In this document: in pieces, positions 48,461 to 60,435 of the stretch
Position numbering within the stretch: the stretch's first letter is position 1
Layout of the letters: every line of letters begins with the position of its first letter
From: Saccharina japonica
Taxonomy: Eukaryota > Sar > Phaeophyceae > Laminariales > Laminariaceae
Length of the DNA stretch: 64,000 bases
Direction: 5' to 3'
Assembly (NCBI GenBank): GCA_008828725.1
Contig: MEHQ01004319.1
Span: 1 to 64,000, forward strand
The notes under the pieces: generated by a model
Database searches by the model: none
Seen by the model: only the letters and a program-made list of their open reading frames with translations
Told to the model about the DNA's origin: nothing
Program-made: the position numbers and the translations under genes

Positions 48461-50645
48461 CGCGTGACCGCGGTAACGACGGGGACATCGGTGGTCAAGA
48501 TCTCACCACCCCGGCTACAACGACTGGCTTCATTTTGTGAAGATTTGACCCTCGACGTTTAAGCACGACAACAGCAGAGCTGCGGGTCTCGAGGTACGTT
48601 TAGTGCAAGACTACGCCAGGGGACCCCGAGCTGCTGCTTTCGCTCCGAGCTTCACGAGAGAGCTGCGTCGTCGTCAAGCTGCTGTGATCGACGAGCGACT
48701 ACAACATCCTACGAGTACATCAGGGTCTGGTCGACAACTCCAGAGACGGATCCTCTGCATACGACAGGGTCTTCTGCTACGACGATACGACAGCCTTGGA
48801 TCTACGAGTGCGTCATGGTCTTCTACGGCTGGACAGGTTCGACTAAACTTTGTGCGTACGCACGGATAGCGGTCGAGATTTACGCTATACACCACTTCTG
48901 CACTGCTGCTGTAGTCCTGCGGGGGGGGAAATATCGACTGTGTTTTTCCTGTACGTAACGGGGGAGCGGGTTGGTTCGACACTACTGCTGTTCCTCCTGC
49001 TGCTACTACGTACTGAAATAGGAAACGGCTGCACATACGAACGAATGGAGACCTACCCGTACTGATATAGGGCACGACACGTCAGCGGTATGGTGGTACA
49101 ACTTGAGCCGGCGTTATTTGCGCTTGGCGCGCGTCGTTGACGGGGGGCTACAGAAAATTAGCCCACGAGAGCACACGGGTCTAGAATCAATACTACAAAA
49201 ATATATACAGAGGACATCTGGTCATGAACACCAGGGGCCGCCTCACCATAACGCGGGGTCGCCGGGACGACGGTCCGGGATCGCTGTAAAAAAGCGCTTG
49301 AGATTATTGGAAATGACACCTTCCAAAATCGTCACAGCGCTGTTCGTTGGGACCGTCGGAGCTACCGGGTTGCCACGACAGAAACATGTGGGTTAGCCAA
49401 AGAGGTGTCATTCGGGAGCGAGCCACAGACACCATCATCTACTACTATTATATGGGAATTGCCGGCGGAGAACGTTTGCTGGAATTGCCACATCATCTAT
49501 CGCTCTGAGCTACTGGAATAACGCTTCTGGGGCCGCTGAAGAGCATCATCATCATCGATAGACGTTATCGCCGTTTGGAGCTGGACGGACATTTTCGCTT
49601 TTGGGATTGCTGGACCATCATCATCATCTGCATCATCAGGAGGGTCATCTGCATCGCCCTGGTCGTACCGACATAACGGCAAGATTTGTTTCGTAGTACG
49701 TAGCACCACACGTCTTCTTTGTATGGGAGGGCGGTCAGAAACGTGGTTCGGCTGCTAGTCTGTGAAATATTTGTTTTTGTAGTAGCACCACACACACGTC
49801 TTCTTTGTACAAGGGGGAGCGGACAGAAACATGGTCGGCCGCTGCAGTAAGTAGTCCATTTCTTGGTCAACAAACTGCTCATTGACATATTGCTGAAACA
49901 TTGTTGCACGTTTTGTTTCTGTAGTTGATACTTTTTGATAATATAATGAGATACAGCTCTTAATGCGCAGTACAAGCGAACATGGAAATCCAGTTTGGTT
50001 TAGGAACAAACCATACACTGGTAGCTAACAGGTTGTTTTTTCTCACATTATTTCAAAAATGATGTACACACGGCCAATATTGACTGGCGTAGTACGTTTG
50101 AAGTGTACGGAGTATTACCGTACCGAGTATGTCTGTCTGGTAGATGTATATTAAGACCCACACGAGTCCCAAGGTTCTGTGTGTGATACGTTCGGCTTTG
50201 CATGCTTTTGACAGTCGATGCGTCAAGCCCCATCACAACAGTCGTATGCCTTTACGTTGCTAGGTTTCGTGTTGTAGTTTTTGCGTTAGCTGTAGAAGGA
50301 TTGATCACCCCTCAAAAGCGAAGCAGAAACGGATGATGTTGTTTCGACGTTGCAAGGGAGTAATGAAACTTTGTTGCGACATAGCAATGGATTGTACTTT
50401 GTGAGTATGTATGCAGACAAGTAGTTCAGACAAGTCCATTTGAACCAAGTAATTGGATCCTCGTTGTTTGAATTCATGGCCTTTGCATGGGCACATGGCA
50501 GAAAACGAGTTGGAGTATTGTTTCGTTTTGTGCATGTAACGAAGACGTAAAAAAGCGGGATGTCAGCGAGAGGTCGTCTTATTTGCTGTGTTTGCCTGGA
50601 CTAGCCGGCATGCAACATGTTACCGGTTATCGTGCCGAGAGGTCG
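48461..50645 (+). other. LTR element interior without pol domains
   Basis: A plus-strand frame 48603-48869 (MQDYARGPRAAAFAPSFTRE, Arg/Ser-rich) may be a gag remnant. Another, 49103-49396, is unassigned. Minus-strand frames at 49565-50018 contain a duplicated CACACGTCTTCTTTGTA segment (49710, 49796). Nothing resembles integrase, RT or RNase H. Confidence 0.5.
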
Positions 50646-51391
50646 TGTTGAGGGCTATTTATTGTTGGTAGTCCTCATTTTGTCGTCACTCGATAACACG
50701 GAGTAATTACCTGTAGCATGCATAGTTTATGCTTAAGAGTTGGATCCTCGAAATATCGAGTAGTGGCCAACCAGAGTTCATTATCAATCAAGCCAGTCAA
50801 GGTATGCAGGACAAGTTATCCATTATCGTACCTGGTGTCTACCGTACTATATCATAAGTGGATTATTAGTTGCTCAGTATCCACGTGTGGAACAACATTC
50901 CTCGAAGTAAACACGATGCGGAATAATTGATAGGCTGTCGTATGTAATTTGGTTGTTCTGTGTAGTACAACAGTAGGTATTACCGCACGTATAGAGACTG
51001 CGTACAAGATCAGTCACGATTGTTGTTGCGTTATACCGGTATGACGCAAGCTATCGTAGCAAGGGCATGTTGATGTTTGCGATTCAAGATCGTTCTGCAT
51101 GTTGCTGTCCGTGATCCTCAAGATCATCATGGGAATAGGAGCATTTACACGCCCACTCTCCCACTCCTCTTATTTTGCTCATAATCAGCCTCGCTTTTGA
51201 GCACATACATTAATCAACATTGTTGGCCTGGAGTCTTCTCTTCTATTGAAGCGTTCATACGAGTTTGCCTAACAGCGACTTAAGCGTTCACCCTCAAATT
51301 CAGGCTGTATTTTGCCGGTCATCGGCAAGTGGGCCTACAGCGTACACGCCGGCTATGAGCTGGTACACACGCTGAATCCACATCCTTATTA
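50646..51391 (+). repeat. Right LTR (746 bp)
   Basis: Starts TGTTGAGGGCTATTTATTG, ends CCACATCCTTATTA, followed by the CCGGA duplication and the resumed satellite. Confidence 0.93.
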
Positions 51392-51396
51392 CCGGA

Positions 51397-51660
51397 AAAA
51401 TACTTGGTGTCTCGGGGCATCGATATTTGCCTTGGTTTTAATTGGGATCGATATTGACTTGAATTTAGTGTTAGGGTCAAAACTAACTTGATTTTGTGTC
51501 GGCGATCGAAATTGGCTTGGTTTTTGTTCGGGGGGTCCAACTTGTGACTTGGTTTTTGTGAGCGGGCCGAAAATTAAATGTTCTCAGTGGGGAGATCACA
51601 GTTCACTTACTTGCGCTTTCTGTGCGGGTCGAAAATAATTTGGTTTGGGTGTGCGGTATG
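51397..51660 (+). repeat. Degenerate satellite S, block 1 continued
   Basis: CTTGGTGTCTCGGGGCATCG, GACTTGAATTTAGTGTTAGG, GGCTTGGTTTTTGTTCGGGG: same motif, same strand as 47195-47693. Confidence 0.85.
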
Positions 51661-51954
51661 TATATCCAGGGTCTTACCCTGTCAATCGTAGATCTGCTGC
51701 GCTCTCGACTGCCCACGAAAATCACACTGCAGCAGCAAGCAGCGATCCGTGTTGATGTACCTGTGGCAGCAATGTCGTATACACAATGACTTGAACCTGG
51801 AATTCACGCCACCCCGTAAAATATACTGTGCTGTTGTTGTACCATACCACCTCGTGTTCCATTAATACGCTAACAGTGGCTTGGAATCCACATACACAGC
51901 ATGTACTGGACGCATACATACCGTTATGTTCAATATGATTTAGAGGCGTTTCAT

Positions 51955-52096
51955 GTTGCCTTCCGGTTTAAACCGGTTTTCGGAAAACCCTGTTTAAACC
52001 GGCTAAAACAAAAACGGTTTAAACCTGATTTAGGTTTTGAGAATACCGCCTCCTTGGCCGGTTTTCGTTTTTTTTTCCCTGTATGTGCCCACCTCT
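51955..52096. mobile_element. Possible hAT right end
   Basis: Palindromic GGTTTAAACCGG words followed by GTGCCCACCTCTA. TAGAGGTGGGCAC is a hAT-like terminus, but I found no matching left end or duplication. Confidence 0.4.
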
Positions 52097-52099
52097 AGC

Positions 52100-52600
52100 T
52101 TTGGACCACCTGGAAGCGGCTCGTTCAGAAAAACAAAATGGGGGGACAAAATGTTTTCCTACGGAAACGCCTGACTATTATTGTTGACCTCTTTGAAGGC
52201 CTGTATTTGGTCGGGCCACATGTTCGGCGGTAGCGCCAGTTCTAGGTCCTTGAACAAACAACAAACTGGAGATGCCACCCTCTTCCACTGTTCATGGTGG
52301 TCTGTATGATACCAAATATGTAACATTGGAGTTGCTATTGCATGCGGCATTCGTAACTGACGAAATTTGGGGTGATATGCCTGAACCAGCTCGTTTGTCA
52401 GCGTTCGTATGTCTAAATTTCTTTATTGTTCATCCGAGGGTGGTCGAAAAAACAAATTCGACACCTCACGTCAAATTGTTCAACTTTTACGTTTTGACAG
52501 GGGGGGGGGGTACCTGATACCATCCCCTCCCTCTACGCCTACACAAAACCTATATAAAACTGAACACAGGGGACGGTAGAGGGCCGTCCCCCTCCCCTGC
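52100..52600. other. Unassigned; short frames only
   Basis: A minus-strand frame (52350-52159) reads FKDLELALPPNMWPDQIQAF. It might be a transposase scrap, but no family is recognised. Confidence 0.35.
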
Positions 52601-53038
52601 TTGATACAAGGCCTTTCATACTACTACAATACCAGGGGCGGCCGCAGGCCTATGAGCTGCAGCTGCGTAGAGGCAGCGACTGCAGCAGGAGAGTCGAGGG
52701 AGAGTAGTGAGCGGTACAAAGGAGCTATGAGCTCGATCGAAGGTGGACCAGAAGGTCCCGAAGAGCCGTGGGATCCACAGGCTTGGATGGACAAGCACTG
52801 CCTGAAGAAGGTCGCGACGGACGGGGCCTCTGTATCAGTCCAGTCAAGTCTAGGTAGTGGTCGACGCCTTGATGCCCTATACTCGCCCTGCCCTATATCG
52901 TATACTTCGAGTAAACGAGTACCTGGTATCTGGTATCATAATAATACTCGTATATACCGGTACGTACCTGTGGTACCTCATATAACCATGTTGCCTTGCC
53001 TTACCACCGAGCTGCAGCATGCTTGCTCGCACAGGTGA
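52601..53038 (+). CDS. Hypothetical ORF, 145 codons, weak
   Basis: Starts MIQGLSYYYNTRGGRR. The middle (GGPEGPEEPWDPQAWMDKHC, then LKKVATDGASVSVQSSLG) is less repetitive than most frames here and could be a real exon or gag-like remnant. The end runs into TACGAGTA/TACCTGGTA palindromic sequence and is unlikely to be coding. No motif is recognised. Confidence 0.2.
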   Translation: MIQGLSYYYNTRGGRRPMSCSCVEAATAAGESRESSERYKGAMSSIEGGPEGPEEPWDPQAWMDKHCLKKVATDGASVSVQSSLGSGRRLDALYSPCPISYTSSKRVPGIWYHNNTRIYRYVPVVPHITMLPCLTTELQHACSHR

Positions 53039-53039
53039 A

Positions 53040-53760
53040 TCTTGGTACTACAGCAGCAAGCAGTACTCGTAGCGCTTCCCGCAGCTACAGCAGTCGAACA
53101 TTGCAAGCCGTTGCTTCGTGTGTTTCTGGGTGGGGACTTGGATGCCGTATTTAGACGAGCCACGGATGTATTCATACTGGTGTGGGTAGACCCTTTTACT
53201 CACAATCTCGATACTACTATATCTCGGTAGCACTACTTGTACGAGTAATTGCCCCGGTCTGCCCTACGTAGCGGTACTACAGTAGTATTAATAGTACCTC
53301 CTTAATACTGCACTGCTGCTGTACGTGCGGAGAATATTTATTTTTGACCGGCGCTACAGCAGTATAACCTGGTAGAACACTGCGAATCGTTGCTCGGGTT
53401 GTGTCATGTTGGTTCTGTGTGGGGACGTGAGCGCCGTGTTGCACGAACCACCTGGTACGAGTAGACAATCTTACTGCTTCTGTAAATATCCTGTACCTAT
53501 CTGTCGGAGATGTGATGTTACTCGTACGTTTTTTGACTTGTTGCGAGGGTTTGCATATGCCCGGTACTAGCTGTTACACAAAAACATACACCGACACTGA
53601 CCGACACACCCTGCTGGATACACCGGATACACCACCAGTATGCACAAGGTATATTCGTACACGAAAAAAAAAAAAAAAAAGTGGTAACTTTTTTTTTTCG
53701 GCCTCTGGGGGGGGGGGGGGTTAGGTGTATGATATCCAAATCCTCGGCCGCCCCTGGTTC
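53040..53760. other. Intergenic, rich in TACGAGTA and CAGCAGTA words
   Basis: No family or gene. Poly-A at 53665-53680 and poly-G at 53708-53720. Confidence 0.45.
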
Positions 53761-54246
53761 ATCCCACCATGATGTATGTATACGTATTTTTCGCCCTTCT
53801 TTTATCTCCGCCTCTTCAGTGGTAACTGAGATCCAGAGTCAGTCGCTAAGTAGGCTCTCCTCCTCCCTCCTCACTGCGGTACGTGCCTTTCGTTTTTACC
53901 GCGAGAACATTCCAGATAACTTTTTTCCCTCGTCGACTCTCGTCGGATTGTGCCTACCCACGCTATAATGGGCGCTCTCGGAGTTAGTGTTGAATAGTTA
54001 TGTCATTTAAGAATATAGATATCCCTACATTCTGCTTACTGCACTGAGCGTAGTATCTCTGTGTCGTAGTCTTGTGACCACAGAACTGGTACATTTTTAG
54101 GATGAAGAATCGGCACGGACACTGGGTGTGCTGGATGTCGACAGGTAGAAAGGAAGGTTTAATGTGAAGAACACACATGCGGAGACTCGAACCCCTGACT
54201 TCAACCTTAGCATTATTCGGTTGCTGCTAGACTACCGAGGCGGCAT
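53761..54246 (-). mobile_element. tRNA-SINE (third subtype) split by R2
   Basis: Body at 53761-53985, head at 54246-54178 (GCCGCCTCGGTAGTCTAGCA; GGGGTTCGAGTCTCCGCATG). Between them lies an R2 segment (about 54030-54176). Confidence 0.85.
54030..54176 (-). repeat. R2 copy inserted in a SINE
   Basis: CTGCTTACTGCACTGAGCGT to TTTAATGTGAAGAACACACA. Shows that R2 moved, or was copied, after the SINE landed. Confidence 0.85.
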
Positions 54247-54249
54247 TTC

Positions 54250-54400
54250 GTAGTCTGCTCTGCTTACTGCATTGCAGCGTAGTATATATGTGTCGTAGTT
54301 TTGTGACCGCAGAACTGGTATATTTTAACGGCGAAGAATCGGCAGAGACACTGACTGGGTGTGCTGGGCGTCGATGGGATTGATATGGAGAAAACACACA
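54250..54400 (-). repeat. R2 copy, diverged
   Basis: GTAGTCTGCTCTGCTTACTG to GGGTGTGCTGGGCGTCGATG. Confidence 0.8.
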
Positions 54401-54519
54401 CAAGGACGACCGGCTGCATGTATGTGATACTGCTGGGTAAATACCACAATTTGACACAACAGTAGTATTTTGTATTATGCACAGCAGTATAGACAGTGTC
54501 AAAGGTCGTGGAAACAGTA

Positions 54520-54740
54520 GTGTGTGCGTTCTCTCATCAAACCGGCCTTTCTACCCGTCGACATCCAGCAAACCCAGTCAGTGTGCCGATTCTCCATCCT
54601 ACAGAGATACCAGTTAGTACTTATGTGGTCACAAAACTACGGCACATAGATACTACGCTGCAATGCAGTAAGCAGAGCAGACAATGCAATGCCTTATATA
54701 CGACAGACACGACCTACCCTGCTAGCAACCCAGCTGCGTG
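54520..54740 (+). repeat. R2 copy, near-complete
   Basis: GTGCGTTCTCTCATCAAACC to CTACCCTGCTAGCAACCCAG. Confidence 0.85.
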
Positions 54741-54919
54741 AAACAGGAAAAAACAAAAAGCCATAATCCTAAAGCCGAAAGGGAAAAATGTAGAACTAAA
54801 AATAAATACAATTTAACAGATCAACAAACAAACAAAAAACGATACCTGGTACAACAAAAGGCAACGAAAAATGTGTCGTGCTTCTCCCGGAGGAGATGGT
54901 GTGACAGAAAGAAGCCCCT

Positions 54920-55400
54920 GCTGTCTGTGTGTGTTCTTCACATTAAACCTTCCTTTCTACCCGTCGACATTCAGCACTCCTTTCCTGTCGTTCGTAGTCT
55001 TGCTCTGTTGGCGCTGTTTTTCGGTCCATTTCGTTTCGTTTCATTTCATTTGGTTTATTTTTATTGGATGTCGCATCTCCTATGGGAGAAGCACGACACT
55101 TTCTTTATTTTATTTTGTCATTCTTTTGTTTGGAGGCTTGATTGTTGATTTGCTTCAGTATGTTTACTTTTTGATATTTTTCCTTTTCGCTTTTTTTTCT
55201 TTTCTTTTTTCTCTCGCATGCACCTGGATTGCTAGCAGGGTAGGTCTTGTCTGTCGTGTATGGCATTGCATTGTCTGTTCTGCTTACTTCACTGAGCGTA
55301 GTATCTCTGTGTCGTAGTTTTGTGACCACAGAAGAACTGGTACCTTTTTAGGATGAAGAATCGGCACGGACACTGGGTGTGCTGGAACTGGGTGTGCTGG
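54920..55400. repeat. R2 pieces with R5-like centre
   Basis: Plus-sense R2 5' part (54927-54975), then a GTCGCATCTCC(T/C)ATGGGAGAAGCACGACAC centre also seen at 37215 and 41322, then a minus-sense R2 3' part (55208-55395). This order (R2 5' end, variable centre, inverted R2) recurs at 37200-37380 and 41280-41600. Confidence 0.75.
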
Positions 55401-56042
55401 ATGTCCTAAAAAGGTACCAGTTACTCGTATGTGGTCACAAAACTACGACACTAGCTGTACGACACAGATATTATACTACGCTCAGTGCAGCAGTCTGTAC
55501 AGCTAGATCAGTCCTCTGTAGTATTAATAGTAGTCGTCGTCGTCCGTAGACCCCTTATGATCTTATGACTGACCGAGGTTTGGGCCCAAATACAGTACAG
55601 GACACCTAATAAGAAACAGGCTAATAAGAAAGCCAGGCTGACATTTTCCAAAAAATAAGAAAGACGCGAGGCTGGGCCTCCGCTGCAAAATAGGAAAGGC
55701 CTATTACCCCCCTGGGGCGAATCCCCGACGCCTTCGGAGAACCCTGCTGCCTGCCCCTGGTGGTCGCGGAGTAGAGGTGTTACCCTTTTGCCAATTACCC
55801 GGATACTCGCGAGTATTACCCGGCTTGCTAATACCCGTCACGGGTACGAGTAACACTTCATACTCGCCGAGTATTTGGGCCCCGGGTACCCGGGTACCCG
55901 GGTACCCGGGTACTCGCTGGTTTACGTTGGAAACTCCGGGGATGACACCTTATCATCCCCTAAATCACGTCCGCTGGGTAGTATCTCGTACATAGTCTCC
56001 ACAAAACCCTTTTCAAAATGAAAATGCTGTCTCACAATGCTG

Positions 56043-56724
56043 TAGGGTTGCACCCCGTCTGACTGAGAACCGGGTACCCGGTGGCGGGTACCCGGAACCG
56101 TCGGGAACCGGAACCGGACCGGGACAAGTAATTTACCCCGGGTAGTTTGGACCCCGGGTACCCGGGTACCTACCCGGGTACCCGGGTACCCGGGTACCCG
56201 GGTACCCGTTGATTGTGCTTCACGGAGGCCCCAAGACTGGGATATACGTTGATTTATACATACACTGTGCCCCTAGACCCTCCCTTTTCCTTTTCTCCTA
56301 CAGCCTTCGCACAACACGCGACTAGGGTTGCATCCCGTCTAAGTGAGAACCGGGTACCCGGTGGCGGGTACCCGGAACCGTCGGAACCGGAATCGGACCG
56401 GAACAAATAAATTTACACCGGGTATTTGGAGAGGCAGCCTTCTGCCTTCCATCTTCTTTATTTGGCATGACTCATCGAGATAATAAACGCAATGAAGTCA
56501 TTCCCTCCCACCGTCCGCCTTACCATGCCACCTGCGGACCGTTCAGGCCCGCTGAAACGCTAAAAGGAGAGAATATAGTGCATGGTAATCCGGGTACCCG
56601 GGTACCCGGGGACCCGGGTACCCGGGCTGAAAGCAGGCCGGGTACCCGGTTCCGGTTCCGTCTGAACCCCCCACAATCCGGTCCGGTTACCGGTTCCAAA
56701 TTTTGAGGCCGGGGTGCAACCCTA
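56043..56724. mobile_element. hAT element B2, 682 bp, 8-bp target duplication, nested
   Basis: Termini TAGGGTTGCACCCCG; CAATGCTG at 56035-56042 and 56725-56732. GGGTACCCGG arrays occur at both ends. A second left terminus (TAGGGTTGCATCCCGTCTAA) lies at 56326, the same duplicated-left-end plan as hAT B1 at 44151. Confidence 0.95.
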
Positions 56725-57194
56725 CAATGCTGGTACAAGAAAATCAGGATTTATGGGCGATGTACCTCGCCCATAGATAGTATAGCTGTCGCTAGGAACT
56801 CGCGCAGCAGGATATTAGTAACTGTCGTCAACTTGTGTGCAGTGATGGGGAAAAAACAGGCAAAAACGTCGACCACGTGCCCCGAGAACCCCCTCTGCCC
56901 TCCCTTCAGGCGGTACACGCGCATGATGGTGCAGGCTACGGCAATGATGATCTATCTCCTCCACTTGCGTGAGGCCCTGGAGTTCTAGAGGAGCATTCCC
57001 CGTGTCCACGTCATTGGCGTTGCAGACAGCCTTTGTCACTTTTCTATTTCGTTGGTAGCGTTAACAGCTGCTCGATGAAAAGCAATACAATGGAGCAAAA
57101 GCAGTTGAAATTCAATTTTCCTGCGTAGTTACTATCAATAGACCAGGTGTATGTACGTAGCATATTAGTACGTTTACTACAGAAATTACCCTAA

Positions 57195-57900
57195 CCCTAA
57201 GTCTTGGTTTTTGTGAAGGAATAAAAAACGACTTCGTAATGTATGATGGGTTTTAATTATTTGGTTTTTGTGTACGGGGTTGAAAATGACTTGGTTTTAG
57301 CATTGGTGATGAAATGACTTGTTTTTTGTAAGGTGGGTTGGATATGACTTGGTTTTAGTATCAATAATGAAAATTACCTGTTTTTTGTATGGTGGTGCTG
57401 AAATGACTCGGTTTTTGTATGTGGGTCTGAAATGAGACTTGAAATTGTATGGGGGGTCTGGATTGACTTGATTTTGTTAAAGGGGGTCTGAAATGACTTG
57501 AATTTGTATGGGGGGTCTGAAATGACCTGAAATTGTATGGGAGGTCTGGACTGACTTGGTTTTTGGTGAAATTACATGAATTTGTATGGGAGGTCTGAAA
57601 TTACTTGGTCTTTGTATAGGGGGTTGACAATGACTCGGCTTTGTATAATGGGTCTGGAAATGACTCGGTTTTCGTTAGAGGGGTCTGAAACTACTTGACA
57701 TTGTATGGGGGGTGTAAAATGACTTGATTTTTTTGTGGTGGGTTTGAAAGGACTTAAAATTGCATCGGGGGTCTAAAATGACTTGGTTTTTGTATTGTGG
57801 CTCTGAAACGACTTAAAACTGTATGGGGGGGCTGGATTGACTTGAAATTGTATGGTGGGTCTGAAATGACTTGATTTTTGTATAGGGGGTCAGCAAGTTG
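57195..57900 (+). repeat. Degenerate satellite S, block 2
   Basis: About 20 irregular units of GACTTG(G/A)(T/A)TTTTGTATGGGGGGTCTGAAAT, mostly 34-40 bp. Same motif and strand as the block broken by the LTR element at 47.2-51.7 kb. Lies within hAT D. Confidence 0.88.
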
Positions 57901-57952
57901 TCAACGCAAGATTCCGGGGTTGGAGACCAGTTTACGACTCCCTACTTATTGT
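57888..57952 (+). other. tRNA-like fragment, copy 1
   Basis: CAGCAAGTTGTCAACGCAAG then TCCGGGGTTGGAGACC (box B-like). The same fragment is at 59942-59995. Probably a SINE scrap rather than a gene, as the acceptor stem is not closed. Confidence 0.4.
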
Positions 57953-58043
57953 TCTGTTAGTAGGGCTGTGAGTTGGCTGGAGTTCCCGCCTAGTTATTAG
58001 TTGGCTGGCGAAGCCAGCCAACTAACTGACTTTAGTTGACTAG

Positions 58044-58230
58044 TTGGCTGGCGCTAGCCAGCCAACTAGTCGACTAAAGTCAGGCGAGCGAAGCGAGCCA
58101 AAAAAGCCCCCCCCGGAGGGCCCGCCGGAGGCGCCTCCGGAGGATCCCGCTGAAGGCGCCGCCGGAGGCAAAAAATACGCTATTTGGCTTCATTTTGCAC
58201 CCAAAAAGCATGATAAATGGGCCAAGTTTA
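58044..58230 (+). pseudogene. hAT element C: GC-rich repeat plus KYAIWLHF frame
   Basis: Reads PPEAPPEDPAEGAAGGKKYA then IWLHFAPKKHDKWAKF, matching the minus-strand frame at 7003-6715 in hAT A. The frame continues open to 58421 but loses similarity after about 58230. Confidence 0.5.
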
Positions 58231-59299
58231 TCTCTGGTTTTGATCACGAAACAGGTATATTTCTAAACTTCGTCTCAGTTTGTCGGATATTAAAGAGATG
58301 CACCAGAAATATATGGTACATACTCGTGCGGCACGCAGTAGCACATCACCACCAGTACAAACTAAAAATAGGACACAATATACTGGGATCGGCCAAACTA
58401 GACTGGGATCGACCAAAATAGACTGGGATCGACACACAGCTCAGGACGAGCATCGCTCAAACACCCGAGCCAGAGGTGCTCATCATCCAGTTGACACACT
58501 CATGACAGAGACATACTTGTATTCTTTCAGTAATACTCGTAGCACGTTGGGACAAAGTCCCGCCATCACAGTTGACCGCATTAACCATAAGACCAGAGTT
58601 CTACCTTTTATTGTATACTCGTATGGTCCGTCCGGCACAAAATATTTCCAATGACGTTTACGAAGTAGTCATAACTCATGAAAAAACACTTTTTATTTTA
58701 CGTGAGACAACTATGTTCGTGGCCGCAAAGACAAGAGGAATCGATGCTTAGAACGAGAAAGAAAAATAATTTCCCACACTAAATTCAAGTAGTTACGCAA
58801 CAATGATCAAGAAATATTTCTTAAAGACTGGACCAAAATCGACCAAAATCAGTCATTTTGGGCAAAATGATGAATATCACGCAATTTCGTATTGCTGCAA
58901 ACGAAAAAAAAACGGCCTGGAGGTGTGGACGAGAGCAATCGTTTGCCGTATTCTATTAGTATATCGCACGATTTGTCAAACAGTAGTAACCAGGGAAAAT
59001 GACCTTCGATATACATTGTTTCCCTCTATCTCTCCCTTAAAGCTGCTTTTTGTATTCTGAAAAAAATGGCGGGCGGCCTATGGCTCATAGCTCCCCAAAT
59101 CAGTGCTCAGAATTTGGGTGTGAACAGTATTACACCCAGGGAAATAAGGGGCTTGTTTATACGTTTTCGGCATAAACGAGGCGAATTAATATAATAACAA
59201 AAAAAAAAATCGTGAGAAGCTGCGCACAGTGTTGAGCTTTCTGACGGTGCCTCCAGATTTCCGAACAGCTCAACACACCCTGAGAAAAATGTACCTTGG

Positions 59300-59688
59300 T
59301 GCGGGGAATGTATTAGGAAATATTGGAATATTGTCCCAGATGGACTACAAAGATGCAGACCCCGCAAATTTTCTCGCATCAAAAGTATGAATCGCTGTCC
59401 CCGTTTTGGGCGCTCGGAAAACCGGCGCTCCTTCTGTACGCGGTAGCGAACCGCTACCTTGTCGCGTGCACTCGCTTTCGGAGGAGAGCTCGGTACAGTC
59501 ACTTCTTCGTCGGACGCTCCATCACCGCCATGGTCCGTCGACAGGCCAGGCTCAGCGGTGCCGGCACCCTCGAGCCCTGCCATCGGCACCGGCACCGTCG
59601 ATGGCGATGGGTTGATGCGCCATGAGTTAAATAAATTGTGCGTGGTGGTACTGCTTGGGGACGCCGAGAAATACGCACCCCGTACCAA
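59300..59688 (-). pseudogene. hAT element C: N-terminal-like frame
   Basis: MAGLEGAGTAEPGLSTDHGG then DGASDEEVTVPSSPPKASARDKVAVRYRV; acidic and Ser/Pro-rich, counterpart of 5949-6122. It is longer here and continues RRFSERPKRGQRFILLMREN. The catalytic region is absent. Confidence 0.5.
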
Positions 59689-59829
59689 ACAAGCCTTCCT
59701 ACAAGCAAGGAAACAAAAAAAAACAAAAATAGTTGGATAGTTGGCACCGCCGCAACTAACTTAAAAAACTAGCCAGCTAATAACTAGCTGGCAACTATTA
59801 GTTAGCCAACTCACAGCCTTATCTGTTAG

Positions 59830-60370
59830 AGTACGAGTACAACGTAGTAGACAGATAAAATTATGAGAGTTGCAGTACGTCTACTATATAAAGAAACATG
59901 GAGGCACACACAACTTGTACGAGTAGAGTAACAGGTGGTACAGCGACTTGTCAACACAAAAGTCCGGGGTTCGAGACCCGTGTACGAATCCTAACTTTCT
60001 TATTTTTAAGTTAGAGTACAACGTAGTAGACAGATAAAGTTCTGAGAAATTGATGAAAAGTGCGAAAAAAAGTAGTAGACAAAATAAAATGCTGAGAATT
60101 TGATGAAAAGCGCAGACAAAATCAATAGTTTAATTAAGTAAGAAAACGGCCATGGCTATTTTGCGAGAGGTCCCTATGCTATCACGAGAGACTTGGTCAA
60201 AATTAGAAACTCACATTACCAATTCCCTCATATGCTCTGTTTTACGAGCCCGTCAGGTTGATTTTGATTGTTTTTTCGTGGATCGATAATTACCACCGAG
60301 GAACATATATTCCAGGTTAAATTTTGACTGTGAGCAAAACCCAACTCTTAAAAACAGCAAAGTACTAAAA
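59830..60370. other. hAT D interior; tRNA-like fragment copy 2 and repeated flanks
   Basis: CAGCGACTTGTCAACACAAA then TCCGGGGTTCGAGACCCG at 59951-59985. GTTAGAGTACAACGTAGTAGACAGATAAA occurs at 59826 and 60011 in near-identical form. Confidence 0.55.
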
Positions 60371-60435
60371 TCGTTTTTCATTCTCATCGGAAAGGCAATT
60401 CTCAATTAGGGAAATCGGCTGTTACATGTAATTCG
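60210..60435. repeat. Family T / R3 fragment, right end
   Basis: TGCTCTGTTTTACGAGCC to CGGAAAGGCAATTCTCAATT and AAATCGGCTGTTACATG, matching 43180-43862 and, in complement, 24960-25200. Confidence 0.75.

Larger units (their letters stand above)
47699..51391 (+). mobile_element. LTR retrotransposon, copia-type by primer site, 3.7 kb, non-autonomous
   Basis: Two LTRs of 742 and 746 bp (47699-48440, 50646-51391) differ by a small number of substitutions and indels. The 5-bp direct repeat CCGGA flanks the element at 47694-47698 and 51392-51396. Directly after the left LTR is GGTTATGAGCCTCGCA, complementary to the anticodon arm (CTCATAACC) of an initiator-Met tRNA. This half-tRNA primer is known for Ty1/copia elements such as Drosophila copia and Ty5. 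The 2.2-kb interior has no protease, integrase or reverse transcriptase, so it needs a helper element. LTR ends are TG...TA rather than TG...CA. Confidence 0.9.
57961..59821. mobile_element. hAT element C, 1861 bp, 8-bp target duplication, nested
   Basis: Termini TAGGGCTGTGAGTTGGCT and the complement of TAAGGCTGTGAGTTGGCT. TCTGTTAG at 57953-57960 and 59822-59829. Same family as hAT A (5712-7092) but in the reverse orientation: the GC-rich KYAIWLHF frame is at its left end, and the ASARD...YRV frame is on the minus strand at its right end. Confidence 0.95.

Noticed and set aside
59942..59995. GGGGTTCGAGACCCG, possible tRNA gene
   Set aside because: The T-arm pairs, but there is no matching acceptor stem or D-arm. 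A degraded copy lies at 57888.
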